DNA of 64,000 nt from Thermoplasma acidophilum DSM 1728 (GTDB lineage Archaea; Thermoplasmatota; Thermoplasmata; Thermoplasmatales; Thermoplasmataceae). The notes under the pieces were generated by a model. It was not told the DNA's origin. It saw only the letters and a list, made by a program, of their open reading frames with translations, and searched no databases. Below, piece by piece: positions 42,787 through 52,378 of the stretch; the stretch's first letter is position 1; the number at the start of each line of letters is the position of its first letter. The stretch is from the NCBI RefSeq assembly GCF_000195915.1, contig NC_002578.1, positions 558,001 through 622,000 of the forward strand. The letters run 5' to 3'. Made by a program: the position numbers and the translations under genes.

Positions 42787-44052
42787 ATGGGTTCAAAGGA
42801 TCTTTTTCAGAGAGGATCTTCCCTCTTCCCGATGGGTGTGAATTCACCTGTAAGATACTTTAAGGATTATCCATTCTACGTTGATAATGCGTCCGGATCA
42901 AGGATATACGATGTGGACGGAAATGAATACATAGATTACTGCCTGGCCTACGGCCCATCCATACTTGGGCACGCCGATCCGGATGTCGTCCGCGCAGTCA
43001 GGGATCAGGCCGAAAAAGGCCTCATCTACGGTGCGCCGTCCGAGGCCGAGATCAGGCTTGGGGATATCATAAGAAGATCGTCAAAGAACATAGAGATGAT
43101 GAGATTTACAAATTCTGGAACCGAGGCGACCATGCACGCGATACGCCTTGCCAGGGCCTATACAGGGAGAAGCATAATAGTGAAGATGGAAGGTGGATTT
43201 CATGGCGCCCATGATTATTCTTTAATAAGATCAGGAAGCGGGACGCTGACGTTTGGATCTCCATCATCACCTGGCGTCCCAGAGGAGGTTGCCAGAACGG
43301 TCGTCGTTGGAAGGTACAACGACGAGGCGAATATAAGAAACATATTCAGCCAGTACGGCAGCAGGATCGCTGCTGTGATAACGGAGCCTATCATGGGCAA
43401 CGCCGGGGTCATAACCCCGGAACCTGGATTCCTTGAATTTTTAAGGGATATAACACAGAAGAACGGATCCCTGCTCATATTCGACGAGGTCATAACCGGT
43501 TACCGCTTCGCCTTTTCACCATATCAGGATATAATAGGAATAAGACCGGATCTGACCACCATGGGGAAGATAATAGGCGGCGGCATGCCCATAGGGCTCT
43601 TTGGCGGATCGGCGGATATAATGAAGAAAGTATCGCCGTCTGGCGATGTCTACCAGAGCGGTACCTTTTCTGGGAATCCAGTTACCATGGCGGCGGGCTT
43701 CGCCGCATTGAAAAAGCTTCAGGGCATGGACTACGCTTCCCTGGTCAGGAGGACGGAGAAGCTGATGAACGGCATCGATGATATACTAGCAAAACGCAAA
43801 ATCAGGCACGTGGTGAATGGATACAGAAGCATGTTCCAGTTCTTCTTCGCAGAGAGTGCCAAGAACTACGATGAGGTGATGAAAGCCGACAGGGATCTCT
43901 ACTTCAGGATATTCAAGAGGCTGATGAATCACGGCGTATACGTTCCGCCATCACAGTTTGAGACAAACTTTGTCAGCTTTGCGCACTCGGATGATGATAT
44001 ATCGAAGACCATAGAGGCCTTCGATCTCTCCGTAGGCGAGGCTGCCAAATGA
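42787..44052 (+). CDS. hemL: Glutamate-1-semialdehyde 2,1-aminomutase
   Basis: A 421-residue PLP enzyme that converts glutamate-1-semialdehyde to 5-aminolevulinate, the second step of the C5 route begun by HemA. PLP lysine K261 lies in [13 protein letters not shown], and [20 protein letters not shown] and FEVITGYRF-like ([13 protein letters not shown]) motifs are intact. It leads the hemL-hemC-hemD operon. ATG 42787 is preferred because a TTAAAT box lies 24 nt upstream. Confidence 0.93.
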   Translation: MGSKDLFQRGSSLFPMGVNSPVRYFKDYPFYVDNASGSRIYDVDGNEYIDYCLAYGPSILGHADPDVVRAVRDQAEKGLIYGAPSEAEIRLGDIIRRSSKNIEMMRFTNSGTEATMHAIRLARAYTGRSIIVKMEGGFHGAHDYSLIRSGSGTLTFGSPSSPGVPEEVARTVVVGRYNDEANIRNIFSQYGSRIAAVITEPIMGNAGVITPEPGFLEFLRDITQKNGSLLIFDEVITGYRFAFSPYQDIIGIRPDLTTMGKIIGGGMPIGLFGGSADIMKKVSPSGDVYQSGTFSGNPVTMAAGFAALKKLQGMDYASLVRRTEKLMNGIDDILAKRKIRHVVNGYRSMFQFFFAESAKNYDEVMKADRDLYFRIFKRLMNHGVYVPPSQFETNFVSFAHSDDDISKTIEAFDLSVGEAAK

Positions 44053-44936
44053 TCACCATAAGGATAGGCACGAGGCCAAGCAGGCTTGCCGTGAGACAGG
44101 CCGAGATCGTGGCCTCCGCGATCCGGCATGCAGGATATGAAGTAGAAATAGTGAAATACAGATCCGAAGGAGATTCTGACCTGAAATCGCCCCTGTATTC
44201 CATTGGAAAGACCGGTGTGTTCGTGGAAAGGCTCAATTCTCTGATACTCTCTGGCGATATTGATGCAGCCGTGCACAGTGCGAAGGACATACCGTATGAA
44301 ATTGACAGGAGGCTCAGGATCTCCGCTGTTATGCCTCGTGGAAGGTTCGAGGATGCGCTTGTCTCTGAAAATCCACTGTCAAAGCTGCCTCCTGGATCGG
44401 TTATCGGAACATCGAGCCTGAGGCGCAGGTACCAGATCCTTTACCAGAGAAAGGATGTCAAGGTATCGAACATAAGGGGAAATGTAGATACAAGGATCGA
44501 GAAGATGCGGTCTGAGGGGATGGCCGGCATAGTTATGGCGCTTGCGGCCATAGATCGTCTTGAACTGAACCTGAGGTACTGGCCCTTCGATCCTGAGAAG
44601 TTTGTCCCGGCACCGAATCAGGGAATAATCGCCGTAGTGTCCGAAGACGGATCTAAGGCATCAGAGGTGCTTTCCAGCATAAACGATGCGGATACGTACG
44701 ATGATATGATGGCTGAGCGATCGATAACGCAGGGCCTCAAACTTGGATGTTCCACACCTGTGGGAATCCTCAGCAGACATACCGGAAAGGGTATGCGTAT
44801 TCTGGCACAGTTCTTCGCCATGGATGGCTCGGACATGATGATGTTTGACCAGCATGTGGACGGGTTGGATGACGTGGACGGCATAGTCTCCTACATCAGG
44901 GAGAATCTTCCTGAAGAGTACGGGTATAAACTATGA
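44049..44936 (+). CDS. hemC: Porphobilinogen deaminase (hydroxymethylbilane synthase)
   Basis: A 295-residue enzyme joining four porphobilinogen units. The dipyrromethane cofactor attaches to C234 in [10 protein letters not shown]; the substrate-binding SRLAVRQAE and HSAKDIPYE motifs are clear. Its start overlaps hemL (ATGA) and its end overlaps hemD. Confidence 0.94.
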   Translation: MITIRIGTRPSRLAVRQAEIVASAIRHAGYEVEIVKYRSEGDSDLKSPLYSIGKTGVFVERLNSLILSGDIDAAVHSAKDIPYEIDRRLRISAVMPRGRFEDALVSENPLSKLPPGSVIGTSSLRRRYQILYQRKDVKVSNIRGNVDTRIEKMRSEGMAGIVMALAAIDRLELNLRYWPFDPEKFVPAPNQGIIAVVSEDGSKASEVLSSINDADTYDDMMAERSITQGLKLGCSTPVGILSRHTGKGMRILAQFFAMDGSDMMMFDQHVDGLDDVDGIVSYIRENLPEEYGYKL

Positions 44937-45610
44937 AGATCTTCGTCCTGTCCATAAGGCCGGAGGAGAAGGCCCAACGTACCGGCGGGGCGTGTTTCGA
45001 TATACTGAACGTTCCAGTTACGAGACTGGAGCCGATACCAGTCGACTACACCGATCTCATCAGATCAGGCGTAGATTGCGTGGCGTTCACAAGCTCCTAC
45101 GGGGTGCGCCTATTCTTCAAAAATGCGCCTGTGAAAAATTTCAGATACTTCGGGATAGGAAAGTCCACGTGCGAGGAGGTGCGCAAATACGGATACGACT
45201 GCGAATACCCAGAGAAGATGGATTCGGAGGGCCTCGCCGATATGATAATTTCACACTGCTCGGGCAGGAAGGTAGCACTCATAAGGAGCGCAAACGCGAA
45301 CGAGATCGTCAACGAGAAGATCATGGGACATGTTGATTTCATAGATTTAAGGAATTACAGAGCCGTTAATACCAACGTGGATCTCACGCCATACATGGCT
45401 AAAGAGGAATGCATGGGCATCATCGTCACATCATCAATGGAGGCTAAAATCGCCATGCCCGCAATAAAGGCCACTGGAAAGCCGGTTTACTCGATCGGAA
45501 GTGTCACAACTAAGACACTAGAGGAGGCTGGAATTCACCCAGCAATATCCGGCAACTCGGATTTCGTAGATCTGGTTGAAAAAATAAAAAAATACCTATG
45601 CTTGGTTTAA
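44933..45610 (+). CDS. hemD: Uroporphyrinogen-III synthase
   Basis: A 225-residue two-domain enzyme of low general sequence conservation that closes hydroxymethylbilane to uroporphyrinogen III. Recognisable features are VAFTSSYGVRLFF, CEYPEKMDSEGLADMI and IIVTSSMEAKIAM. Its position after hemC, with an ATGA overlap, supports the call. The 3' end overlaps pyrI by 4 nt tail to tail. Confidence 0.87.
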   Translation: MKIFVLSIRPEEKAQRTGGACFDILNVPVTRLEPIPVDYTDLIRSGVDCVAFTSSYGVRLFFKNAPVKNFRYFGIGKSTCEEVRKYGYDCEYPEKMDSEGLADMIISHCSGRKVALIRSANANEIVNEKIMGHVDFIDLRNYRAVNTNVDLTPYMAKEECMGIIVTSSMEAKIAMPAIKATGKPVYSIGSVTTKTLEEAGIHPAISGNSDFVDLVEKIKKYLCLV

Positions 45611-46062
45611 GTGAAAATGTCCTTTTCACCCATCGTTCTCTCGCAGTAGACGCACCTGATCACAAGAGGGTGCTTCGAGACTATCTCGAACTCAGATTCT
45701 ACAGGCTCGCGGGTGTTGGTGATGCAGTTCTGGTTCTTGCATTTCAGCACGCCGATGAGCCTCGAAGGAAGCTCCACCTGGAATTTTTCGCTTATCTCAT
45801 AGTTCTTGATTATGCTGATCGTGGCGTTGGGTGCTATCAGCGATATCATGTCAAGTTCGTTCCTGTCCAGGAATCGGTTTTCTATCTTTATGACATCTTT
45901 GAATCCCATCTTGTTGCTCGGTACGTGTATTGCAAGGCTCACCGTGTAATTGACGTCCTCGTGCACGCCCAGCACACCTATAACACGTATGCCCTTTCCT
46001 GACGGAACATGGTCTATGACCGTTCCATCCCTTATCTTGGATATCCTTAATGTCTTCTCCAT
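45607..46062 (-). CDS. pyrI: Aspartate carbamoyltransferase regulatory subunit
   Basis: A 151-residue regulatory chain. An N-terminal allosteric domain (LRISKIRDGTVIDHVPSGKGIRVI) is followed by a C-terminal zinc domain with CKNQNC and CVYC. It binds nucleotide effectors and contacts PyrB. ATG 46062 lies one base after the pyrB stop (TGATATG); a GTG at 46071 is in frame. It completes a pyrB-pyrI operon for pyrimidine synthesis. Confidence 0.93.
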   Translation of the reverse strand: MEKTLRISKIRDGTVIDHVPSGKGIRVIGVLGVHEDVNYTVSLAIHVPSNKMGFKDVIKIENRFLDRNELDMISLIAPNATISIIKNYEISEKFQVELPSRLIGVLKCKNQNCITNTREPVESEFEIVSKHPLVIRCVYCERTMGEKDIFT

Positions 46063-46063
46063 A

Positions 46064-46981
46064 TCAATCACCCAGAATACGGTATATCAGCGCCATACGT
46101 ACGGGAACACCGTAATAGGCCTGCTTGAAATATCTGGCCTGCGGAAGTTCATCGACCTCGGGCTTTATCTCATCAATCCTAGGGAGCGGATGCATTATTA
46201 TGGCATCTTTCTTCATTCTCGAAACGAGATCCCTGTCCACGGAATACGATCCTATAACGCTCTGGTATTCATTCTGATCGCTGAATCTCTCCTTCTGTAT
46301 CCTTGTCACGTACAGTACATCCGTATCCTCAATCACCTTTGACAGATCGTCGTATTCCATTATACGGCTGCGATCGCCTATCTTTGTCAACACGTATTCC
46401 GGGAGCTTGAGTATCTGCGGGCTAACAAGGTTTATTCTCACATCGAACCTCGACAGCGCTATTATAAGCGAGTGAATGGTCCTTCCATAGCGAAGATCTC
46501 CGACCATGGTTATGGTCTTCCCATCGATCGAACCGGTTTCTCTCTTTATTGTGTAGAGGTCGAGTATTGTCTGTGTTGGGTGCTGACCCGATCCGTCCCC
46601 AGCGTTGATCACCGGTTTGTTTGCAAATTTAGATGCAAGCCTTGCAGCCCCCTCCAGCGGATGCCTTATAACTATGATATCTGAATACGATGAGGCCATT
46701 CGGATGGTATCGGCAAGAGTCTCACCCTTGGCCACTGAGCTGGTTTTAACGTCCGATACTGTTATAACAGATCCCCCTAGCCGGTGCATAGCGCTCTCAA
46801 ACGACAGCCTTGTCCGTGTACTCGGCTCGTAGAAAAGCGTGGCCATTATCCTGTTCCTTAGAAGGTCGGTGCTTCCGCCCTTTTCGATTGTCTTGAGCAT
46901 TGAATCCGAAAGATCGAAGAGATCGTTGAGGTCATCGATGTCCACATCCTCGATTGATACAACGCTTCTGTTCTTTAACAT
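46064..46981 (-). CDS. pyrB: Aspartate carbamoyltransferase catalytic subunit
   Basis: A 305-residue enzyme that makes carbamoyl-aspartate. The carbamoyl-phosphate site FYEPSTRTRLSFE, the HPLEGAARLASKF stretch and NAGDGSGQHPTQTILDLYTI are typical of archaeal PyrB. GATTTTTAACC (47002-47012) is placed for a leaderless start. It is separate from the upstream AAA+/VWA gene despite their common strand. Confidence 0.95.
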   Translation of the reverse strand: MLKNRSVVSIEDVDIDDLNDLFDLSDSMLKTIEKGGSTDLLRNRIMATLFYEPSTRTRLSFESAMHRLGGSVITVSDVKTSSVAKGETLADTIRMASSYSDIIVIRHPLEGAARLASKFANKPVINAGDGSGQHPTQTILDLYTIKRETGSIDGKTITMVGDLRYGRTIHSLIIALSRFDVRINLVSPQILKLPEYVLTKIGDRSRIMEYDDLSKVIEDTDVLYVTRIQKERFSDQNEYQSVIGSYSVDRDLVSRMKKDAIIMHPLPRIDEIKPEVDELPQARYFKQAYYGVPVRMALIYRILGD

Positions 46982-47036
46982 CCACTGGACATAAACGGCT
47001 GGTTAAAAATCTTATCCTGACTTCCCGTACATGAAT

Positions 47037-48881
47037 TCAGTATCTTCTGTAGCCGGAGTATAGAGCGATATGGCCATTTCCGTCCATCTCTATAAGCTGT
47101 CCACCGGAATACCTGCATATATCTTCGTTGTAAGACGGCATGAATCTCTCGCTTCCCATGGTTGAAGATATGAGGAAGAGATCGCTCCTGGTTCCGAGCT
47201 TGGCGGACCATTCTCTTACATCATGGGTTACGTCGTTGCCAAGAGGCACGTTTGCACGGCCGTCTGTTATCATTATCGATACCGTCCTCTGCCTGTACCT
47301 GCTCGAAATGTCGTACATCATCTTCAGCGCAGCGGGTATAGGCGTCTTCCCCTGCGGAACGGTTCTTGATATTTCCCTATCGATCAGATCTAGATTTCTT
47401 GTTGGCTCCACCATGAGGTGGCTCTCAGTTCCATAGAAGGTTATGTAGGAAAGTTTCACACGCATCCTGTATGCGGAGTGAAGGAATGATCGGGCGATGC
47501 CCCTTGCGAGGGCGATCCTGTGCATGGTTTCCATGGATCTGCTTGCGTCAACGGCAAGTATCACCGGTATGGATGCCCTTGATCTGGATGATACGAATGC
47601 CAGATCCTCATATTTCATCCTGCGGCGGCCGTTCATTATCATGTTGACAAGGCTCGCCCTGTAATCAAAATGATCCCCAGGCCGGTTCTGATCCAGTATC
47701 CGGAATATGTCAGCATTTCCGGTTCTCCCGCTTCTGTTTGATTCTTCATCGAACGCGGCTGATACCTCTACATCCTTTTCTTCGTCCTTCCCGTTTCCAG
47801 CCTTCATATCCCTTCTGCCGCTTGATTCGCTTCCTTCTTCGTATCCGCTGTGTGGGCCGGCTTCAACAGATCTCGTGGAAAGATCCCTTGATTCCTTCTC
47901 TATTGTGCCCCTGATCATCGCGCTGTCCTTGACACGATGCTTCAGAACAAGGTTCAGCGCTTCCTTAACGTCATCAATGTTCACACGATCTCTTCCATTG
48001 AATGCAGCGATCGCCTTGGAAGCTTTGACCGCTGTGATCATTGCCCTGTTTCCAGCCTGCAATTTGATCACAACCTCGGCTATGAAACGCTTCAGATCTT
48101 CATCGATTACAACGGATGGCAGCAGCGATCTTGCTCGCATTATCCTGTTTCTTATCTCATTCTGGATCTTTTCATATTTCCTGCGGAAAGCTTCCGGATC
48201 CCTGTCGAACTCCTCGACTCTGTTTGATATCTCTATGAGCTCCTCAGGATCGGATGGCTGCACAGCGGTTACGGAAAGCCCAAAGCGATCCTTAAGCTGG
48301 GGCCTGAGATCACCCTCCTCTGGATTCATTGTGCCAATCAGTATGAAGCGTGCAGGATGCGTCACGCTGACTCCTTCTCTCTCCACCACATTTATACCGG
48401 AAGCTGCAGAATCAAGGATGGAATCCACGACGGAATCATCCAGGAGGTTGACCTCATCTATGTATATTATGCCGCGGTTGGCCTCAGCAAGGAGACCTGG
48501 CTGCAATGCGCGCAGGCCCTCATCTATTGCTCGCTTGATATCAAGACTGCCTACAACTCTGTCCAGCGTTGCCGTCACAGGCATGTTTACAAAGGGGATC
48601 TTTCTCTTTTCGGAGACGATGGTACCGTCGCGATACTTCTTTATGCATTCATCGCACATCGATGAGGGATCGTGGGGGTCGCACTTGAAGGGGCAGTCCT
48701 TGACAACGTCTATGTCCGGAAGCAGATCGGTCAAAGATCTTGCTATTGTAGACTTCGCCACTCCCTTTGGCCCCATTATTAGCACTCCACCTATTCGCTG
48801 ATCGATAGCGTTCAGTATGAGAGCCATCTTCAGGTCATCTTCATCCACCACTGCACTGAAAGGAAATAGAACCTTTTCCAT
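47037..48881 (-). CDS. Fused AAA+ (ChlI/BchI-like) and VWA (ChlD-like) protein
   Basis: A 614-residue protein. The AAA+ half has Walker A MGPKGVAKST, a cysteine cluster CPFKCDPHDPSSMCDEC, Walker B IIYIDEVNLL and a sensor region; a charged linker follows (residues about 345-400); the VWA half carries the MIDAS motif LAVDASRSM and later ITDGRANVP. This is the layout of magnesium or cobalt chelatase ATPase subunits. Without chlorophyll genes here, a role in cobalamin cobalt insertion, or another chelatase or AAA-VWA remodelling job, is inferred. ATG 48881 is preferred over GTG 48890. Confidence 0.82.
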   Translation of the reverse strand: MEKVLFPFSAVVDEDDLKMALILNAIDQRIGGVLIMGPKGVAKSTIARSLTDLLPDIDVVKDCPFKCDPHDPSSMCDECIKKYRDGTIVSEKRKIPFVNMPVTATLDRVVGSLDIKRAIDEGLRALQPGLLAEANRGIIYIDEVNLLDDSVVDSILDSAASGINVVEREGVSVTHPARFILIGTMNPEEGDLRPQLKDRFGLSVTAVQPSDPEELIEISNRVEEFDRDPEAFRRKYEKIQNEIRNRIMRARSLLPSVVIDEDLKRFIAEVVIKLQAGNRAMITAVKASKAIAAFNGRDRVNIDDVKEALNLVLKHRVKDSAMIRGTIEKESRDLSTRSVEAGPHSGYEEGSESSGRRDMKAGNGKDEEKDVEVSAAFDEESNRSGRTGNADIFRILDQNRPGDHFDYRASLVNMIMNGRRRMKYEDLAFVSSRSRASIPVILAVDASRSMETMHRIALARGIARSFLHSAYRMRVKLSYITFYGTESHLMVEPTRNLDLIDREISRTVPQGKTPIPAALKMMYDISSRYRQRTVSIMITDGRANVPLGNDVTHDVREWSAKLGTRSDLFLISSTMGSERFMPSYNEDICRYSGGQLIEMDGNGHIALYSGYRRY

Positions 48882-49098
48882 CACAAACACCGGATCAAGA
48901 TTACAACGTTCAACATCAGGCAGACTCCTGGCATGAACTATACGATGCTATTCGCACATTCTATATCTATATTACTCTTCAGATTTAGAGTGGAATGGTA
49001 TTTGATCAACGCTTTAATAATTCGAGTACTCTTTCCTTCGTATCTGAATCGCCATTGAAGGTCATTAACAGTGGCATGCCACTCACTGAAAAAATATA
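48882..49098. other. Divergent intergenic region
   Basis: Separates the minus-strand AAA+/VWA gene from the plus-strand FAD oxidoreductase. No coding frame, tRNA or hairpin is convincing in it. Confidence 0.4.
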
Positions 49099-49103
49099 GT
49101 GTT

Positions 49104-49126
49104 TATTCCCAGGTTCTATTCCCAGG
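49104..49126 (+). repeat. Tandem 10-bp repeat before the FAD oxidoreductase
   Basis: TATTCCCAGG is repeated exactly at 49104-49113 and 49117-49126, 13 bp apart, directly before the ATG at 49129. It could be an operator covering the transcription start, or a chance duplication. Confidence 0.35.
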
Positions 49127-49128
49127 AC

Positions 49129-50382
49129 ATGAAGTATGATGTTGCCATCATAGGTTCAGGAATAGTCGGTCTCTCAACAGCGTTCCACCTCTCGGAAAAA
49201 CACAGCGATCTAAAGATTGCCGTTATAGATAAGTTCCACACTTTTGCTCAGGGCAATACAGGCAAAAGCGCAGCCGGATTCAGGGACGTATTCTCATCCG
49301 ATACGAGCTTCAAGCTTTCTTCGTCCTCAATAAGGTTCTATGATCATGTTCAAAAGATACTTGGTATAGATCTCGGAATGAAGCATGTAGGCTATCTGTT
49401 TCTGATGGATAATGATTCAGGATCGGATGTTATGGAGGAGATAGGCCGGAAAACGAAGATAGAGGAGGTCGATCTTGACGCGCTGGAAAGCATGGGCATA
49501 TCGATAAAACCTGATACTGAGGTTAAGGAGGCAATGGGGCTTGAGGACATACACAGAGCATACCTAGCGCACAATGCGGGCATAATGGAACCGGACAAGA
49601 TAGCCGCATTCTATCACAGCCAGTGCGTTAACAGGAACATTGAATTCCTATTCGATACCGAAGTACAGTCCCTGAACCTTGTACCGAAAAAGCCCCTGAA
49701 CTATCCAGGAGAACCTTTCATATGGCAGGATAAGACCATAGGCAGCATCAAAACCAGCAGAGGCGAGATAAGCGCAGACACCTTCATACTTGCAACCGAC
49801 GTATGGACAAACTTTCTAACCGATCCTGTTGGCATAGACAGCCACATAAGACCAAAGAAGAGGCAGCTCTTCAAGATAAGAAATGAATTCATAGAAGACG
49901 TGGTTGGCAAGAAGGTGCTTGCCACCGAATCGTTCCCATTCACAGTATTTCCAAAGGGAGTTTACGTAAGGCCGTCCCCAGGTGAGAAAACGTTCTGGGC
50001 AGGTGTGGCTGACGACATCGGCCGGGACTTCTCATTCGTAGAAGATCCTGAAGCCGAGCCGCAGTTCTACACCTACAACGTTTACCAGGTGCTGCAGGCA
50101 TATATGAAACCCATCACATCCGCATCCATAACTGGAATGTGGGCAGGATATTATTCCTACAACACGATAGACGGAAATCCGTACATATTTAGGGATCTGA
50201 ACCTGATTGTGGCAACGGGAACCAGCGGTAGTGGAATAATGAAGGGAGACGCCATTGGCCGAGTTGTTGCCGCGCTATACGATGGCGAGGAAAAAGCCAA
50301 GCTGTACGATGGAATGCGTATTAACACAGCTGATCTTGGGGTAAAGAACAGGAAGGTGGAGGAGGAAAAACTCGTGCTCTGA
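49129..50382 (+). CDS. FAD-dependent amine/D-amino-acid oxidase family oxidoreductase
   Basis: A 417-residue DAO-family flavoprotein. The N-terminal dinucleotide-binding motif is VAIIGSGIVGLSTAFHL, and SAAGFRDVFSSD and GTSGSGIMKGDAIGR complete the FAD site. Sarcosine, glycine, D-amino-acid or glycerol-3-phosphate oxidase activities occur in this family; none can be chosen here. ATG 49129 is preferred over GTG 49099. It is not in an obvious operon. Confidence 0.78.
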   Translation: MKYDVAIIGSGIVGLSTAFHLSEKHSDLKIAVIDKFHTFAQGNTGKSAAGFRDVFSSDTSFKLSSSSIRFYDHVQKILGIDLGMKHVGYLFLMDNDSGSDVMEEIGRKTKIEEVDLDALESMGISIKPDTEVKEAMGLEDIHRAYLAHNAGIMEPDKIAAFYHSQCVNRNIEFLFDTEVQSLNLVPKKPLNYPGEPFIWQDKTIGSIKTSRGEISADTFILATDVWTNFLTDPVGIDSHIRPKKRQLFKIRNEFIEDVVGKKVLATESFPFTVFPKGVYVRPSPGEKTFWAGVADDIGRDFSFVEDPEAEPQFYTYNVYQVLQAYMKPITSASITGMWAGYYSYNTIDGNPYIFRDLNLIVATGTSGSGIMKGDAIGRVVAALYDGEEKAKLYDGMRINTADLGVKNRKVEEEKLVL

Positions 50383-50458
50383 TGCAGATGCGTATCCTTG
50401 CGGTCACATCTGTACAGCCAAATTTTTATATCGCTAATTCACATCTGCTTTCAGAAAC

Positions 50459-51226
50459 ATGGAAAAGAGTGCTATGAAGTTTGACGGTTATTTCAACCTC
50501 TATGGTGTGGTCATATCCCTGGTCATCGTTGCGGTGACCGCAACCGAAATATTTGAGATCGTTGAGCTTCCATTTGAGAAGACTCTTTCGGCGATAAGCG
50601 TCGGGTCCCTCTTCAATTTCTCCGTAGCGGTGGTCTCAAAATCTGGATATCTAGGAGTTTTCGGCTTGATGGCGCTTGAAAGCACATTCATTCCGGTGCC
50701 GAGTGAGGTCATACTTCCACTGTCTGGATACCTTGTTTATATTCATACGTTCACATTTGCTGCCATAATCGCAGACGCAATAGTTGCATCGATGGTGGGG
50801 TCTTTCATAGATTATTACCTGGGTCTCTACATAGGGCGCCCCATAATTGTAAAGATCCTTGGCTTCTTCTACGTGAAGGAGGATTCGCTCGTCAAGGCTG
50901 AAAACTGGATAGACAGATGGGGAGCCAGCTCCGTGTTCTTCGCTAGGTTCATACCCGGTATCAGAAGCCTTATATCCATACCTGCCGGCATGCTGAAGAT
51001 GAAGGTATGGGTCTTTGCCCTGATGACCTTTCTTGGATCTGTCATATGGTCAACTATACTCGTCTACATCGGATTCAAGGCGGGTCCATACTGGTCTTCT
51101 GCAGTACACAGTTTCAGCGTCATACTTGACCAAATAATAATAGATGCAATATTTGCAGCCTGTCTGGCTTATATTGGATATTTCATATATTTGAAGATAA
51201 AAACCAGGACGAAACCATCATATTGA
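50459..51226 (+). CDS. DedA/SNARE-associated family membrane protein
   Basis: A 255-residue membrane protein with about five or six helices. The conserved motif ESTFIPVPSEVILP and the later FARFIPGIRSLISIPAG typify DedA proteins, implicated in undecaprenyl- or polyprenyl-phosphate and lipid recycling. This would suit the UppS-dependent glycan work elsewhere in the window. TATA-like TTTTTATATCGC near 50430-50441 supports a leaderless ATG at 50459. Confidence 0.85.
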   Translation: MEKSAMKFDGYFNLYGVVISLVIVAVTATEIFEIVELPFEKTLSAISVGSLFNFSVAVVSKSGYLGVFGLMALESTFIPVPSEVILPLSGYLVYIHTFTFAAIIADAIVASMVGSFIDYYLGLYIGRPIIVKILGFFYVKEDSLVKAENWIDRWGASSVFFARFIPGIRSLISIPAGMLKMKVWVFALMTFLGSVIWSTILVYIGFKAGPYWSSAVHSFSVILDQIIIDAIFAACLAYIGYFIYLKIKTRTKPSY

Positions 51227-51514
51227 TGTTTCGTTCATGAATATCCTGTTTTTTGGCATCTCTTCCAGGATTGATTTGCCATACTCTGTGGTTTCCTTGA
51301 ATGGCCTGCTCGCTATGAAATCCTTGAATTTTTCAAGGCTTTCCCATTCTGTGAATATCATATACTGCTGTGGATCGTTGACATCCCTGTACAGCCTGAC
51401 TTCCTTAATGCCCATGCCGGAGCTTTTAATCATCGCCATGACGCTGTTAAAGGTCCTTTCAAATTCTTCTTCATGCCCCTTTTTGACCCTGTAGTAAAGA
51501 CCTACGTTTATCAT
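51218..51514 (-). CDS. Antibiotic-biosynthesis-monooxygenase (ABM) domain protein
   Basis: A 98-residue single-domain ferredoxin-like fold: MINVGLYYRVKKGHEEEFERTF, then YRDVNDPQQYMIFTEWESLEKFKDFIAS. Members act as small monooxygenases, haem-degrading enzymes or stress proteins; the function here is open. A TTTTATAAAAT box (about 51534-51545) suits a leaderless start. The gene is convergent with dedA and overlaps it by 9 nt. Confidence 0.78.
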   Translation of the reverse strand: MINVGLYYRVKKGHEEEFERTFNSVMAMIKSSGMGIKEVRLYRDVNDPQQYMIFTEWESLEKFKDFIASRPFKETTEYGKSILEEMPKNRIFMNETSI

Positions 51515-51658
51515 AGTTGGTATAATGTCAACATTTTATAAAAAAGTGAGGTCAGAATACCATATTCGCGATTTGACCGATCTTTATGATGCAATCGAAA
51601 ATGCCCTTATATTTGAACTGATGAAAACAGTTTTTATCTATTCTTCGATCATTATCCT

Positions 51659-52342
51659 GTGAAGGATACTGAGGATGCTTTCGGTCATGCTCTTATGGAT
51701 TATGCGGATGGCAAATGCAGTTACGAGATGGTGGAAACACGGAACGGAAAGATCGACGTGACGTCAATATCCTACTATTTTCGGGACCACGATCAGTGGC
51801 CATCGATGGAGCGGGAGGCGATTAGATATGCAAAGGGACGGGTAGTTGACGTTGGGGCTGGGGCTGGAAGGCATTCGCTTTATCTTCAAGATCAGGGTTT
51901 TGATGTCACCGCACTGGATATATCGCCACTTGCTGTAGAGGTCATGAAACATCGCGGAGTGAAGAATGCAAAAATTGCGAGCATAGATGAGGTTGAACCA
52001 GGATGGGATACCATGATACTTCTTGGAAACAACTTCGGACTCATGAGGACGATAGATGAAGCGATGGCATTTCTTCGCAGGTTCTATTCGGAGTCATCGG
52101 ATGATGCGAGGATAATCGCTGAGACCACGGATCCATTAAGCGCAGGATTTCAATCCGATAAAGGCTATCCGGGTGAACTTGAAATCAGAGTGATATATAG
52201 AGAATATAGGAGTGAATGGTTCAGGTACCTTCTTGCGGACAGGCAAAAGCTGAGAGAGATAATAAAAGATACAGGGTGGAAAATCGATCATTTCTACGAT
52301 ATAGCTGACGTTGATGTTTACTGCTTTGTGCTTTCCAAATGA
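51659..52342 (+). CDS. Class I SAM-dependent methyltransferase
   Basis: A 227-residue enzyme with the SAM motif VVDVGAGAGRHSLYL and ALDISPLAVEVMK. The substrate is unknown. The start is GTG 51659; TTTTTATCTATTC near 51630-51641 sits about 24 nt upstream, consistent with leaderless initiation. The N-terminal extension before motif I is about 65 residues long. Confidence 0.77.
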   Translation: MKDTEDAFGHALMDYADGKCSYEMVETRNGKIDVTSISYYFRDHDQWPSMEREAIRYAKGRVVDVGAGAGRHSLYLQDQGFDVTALDISPLAVEVMKHRGVKNAKIASIDEVEPGWDTMILLGNNFGLMRTIDEAMAFLRRFYSESSDDARIIAETTDPLSAGFQSDKGYPGELEIRVIYREYRSEWFRYLLADRQKLREIIKDTGWKIDHFYDIADVDVYCFVLSK

Positions 52343-52378
52343 GTATCGCTGAAAAAATGATATAATTGACAAAAATGA

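Noticed and set aside
47707-48801. Long open frame (364 codons) on the plus strand inside the ChlI/ChlD gene
   Set aside because: It is antisense to a well-supported AAA+/VWA protein. Its residues are mostly Ser/Leu/Pro-rich, as expected from reading the opposite strand.
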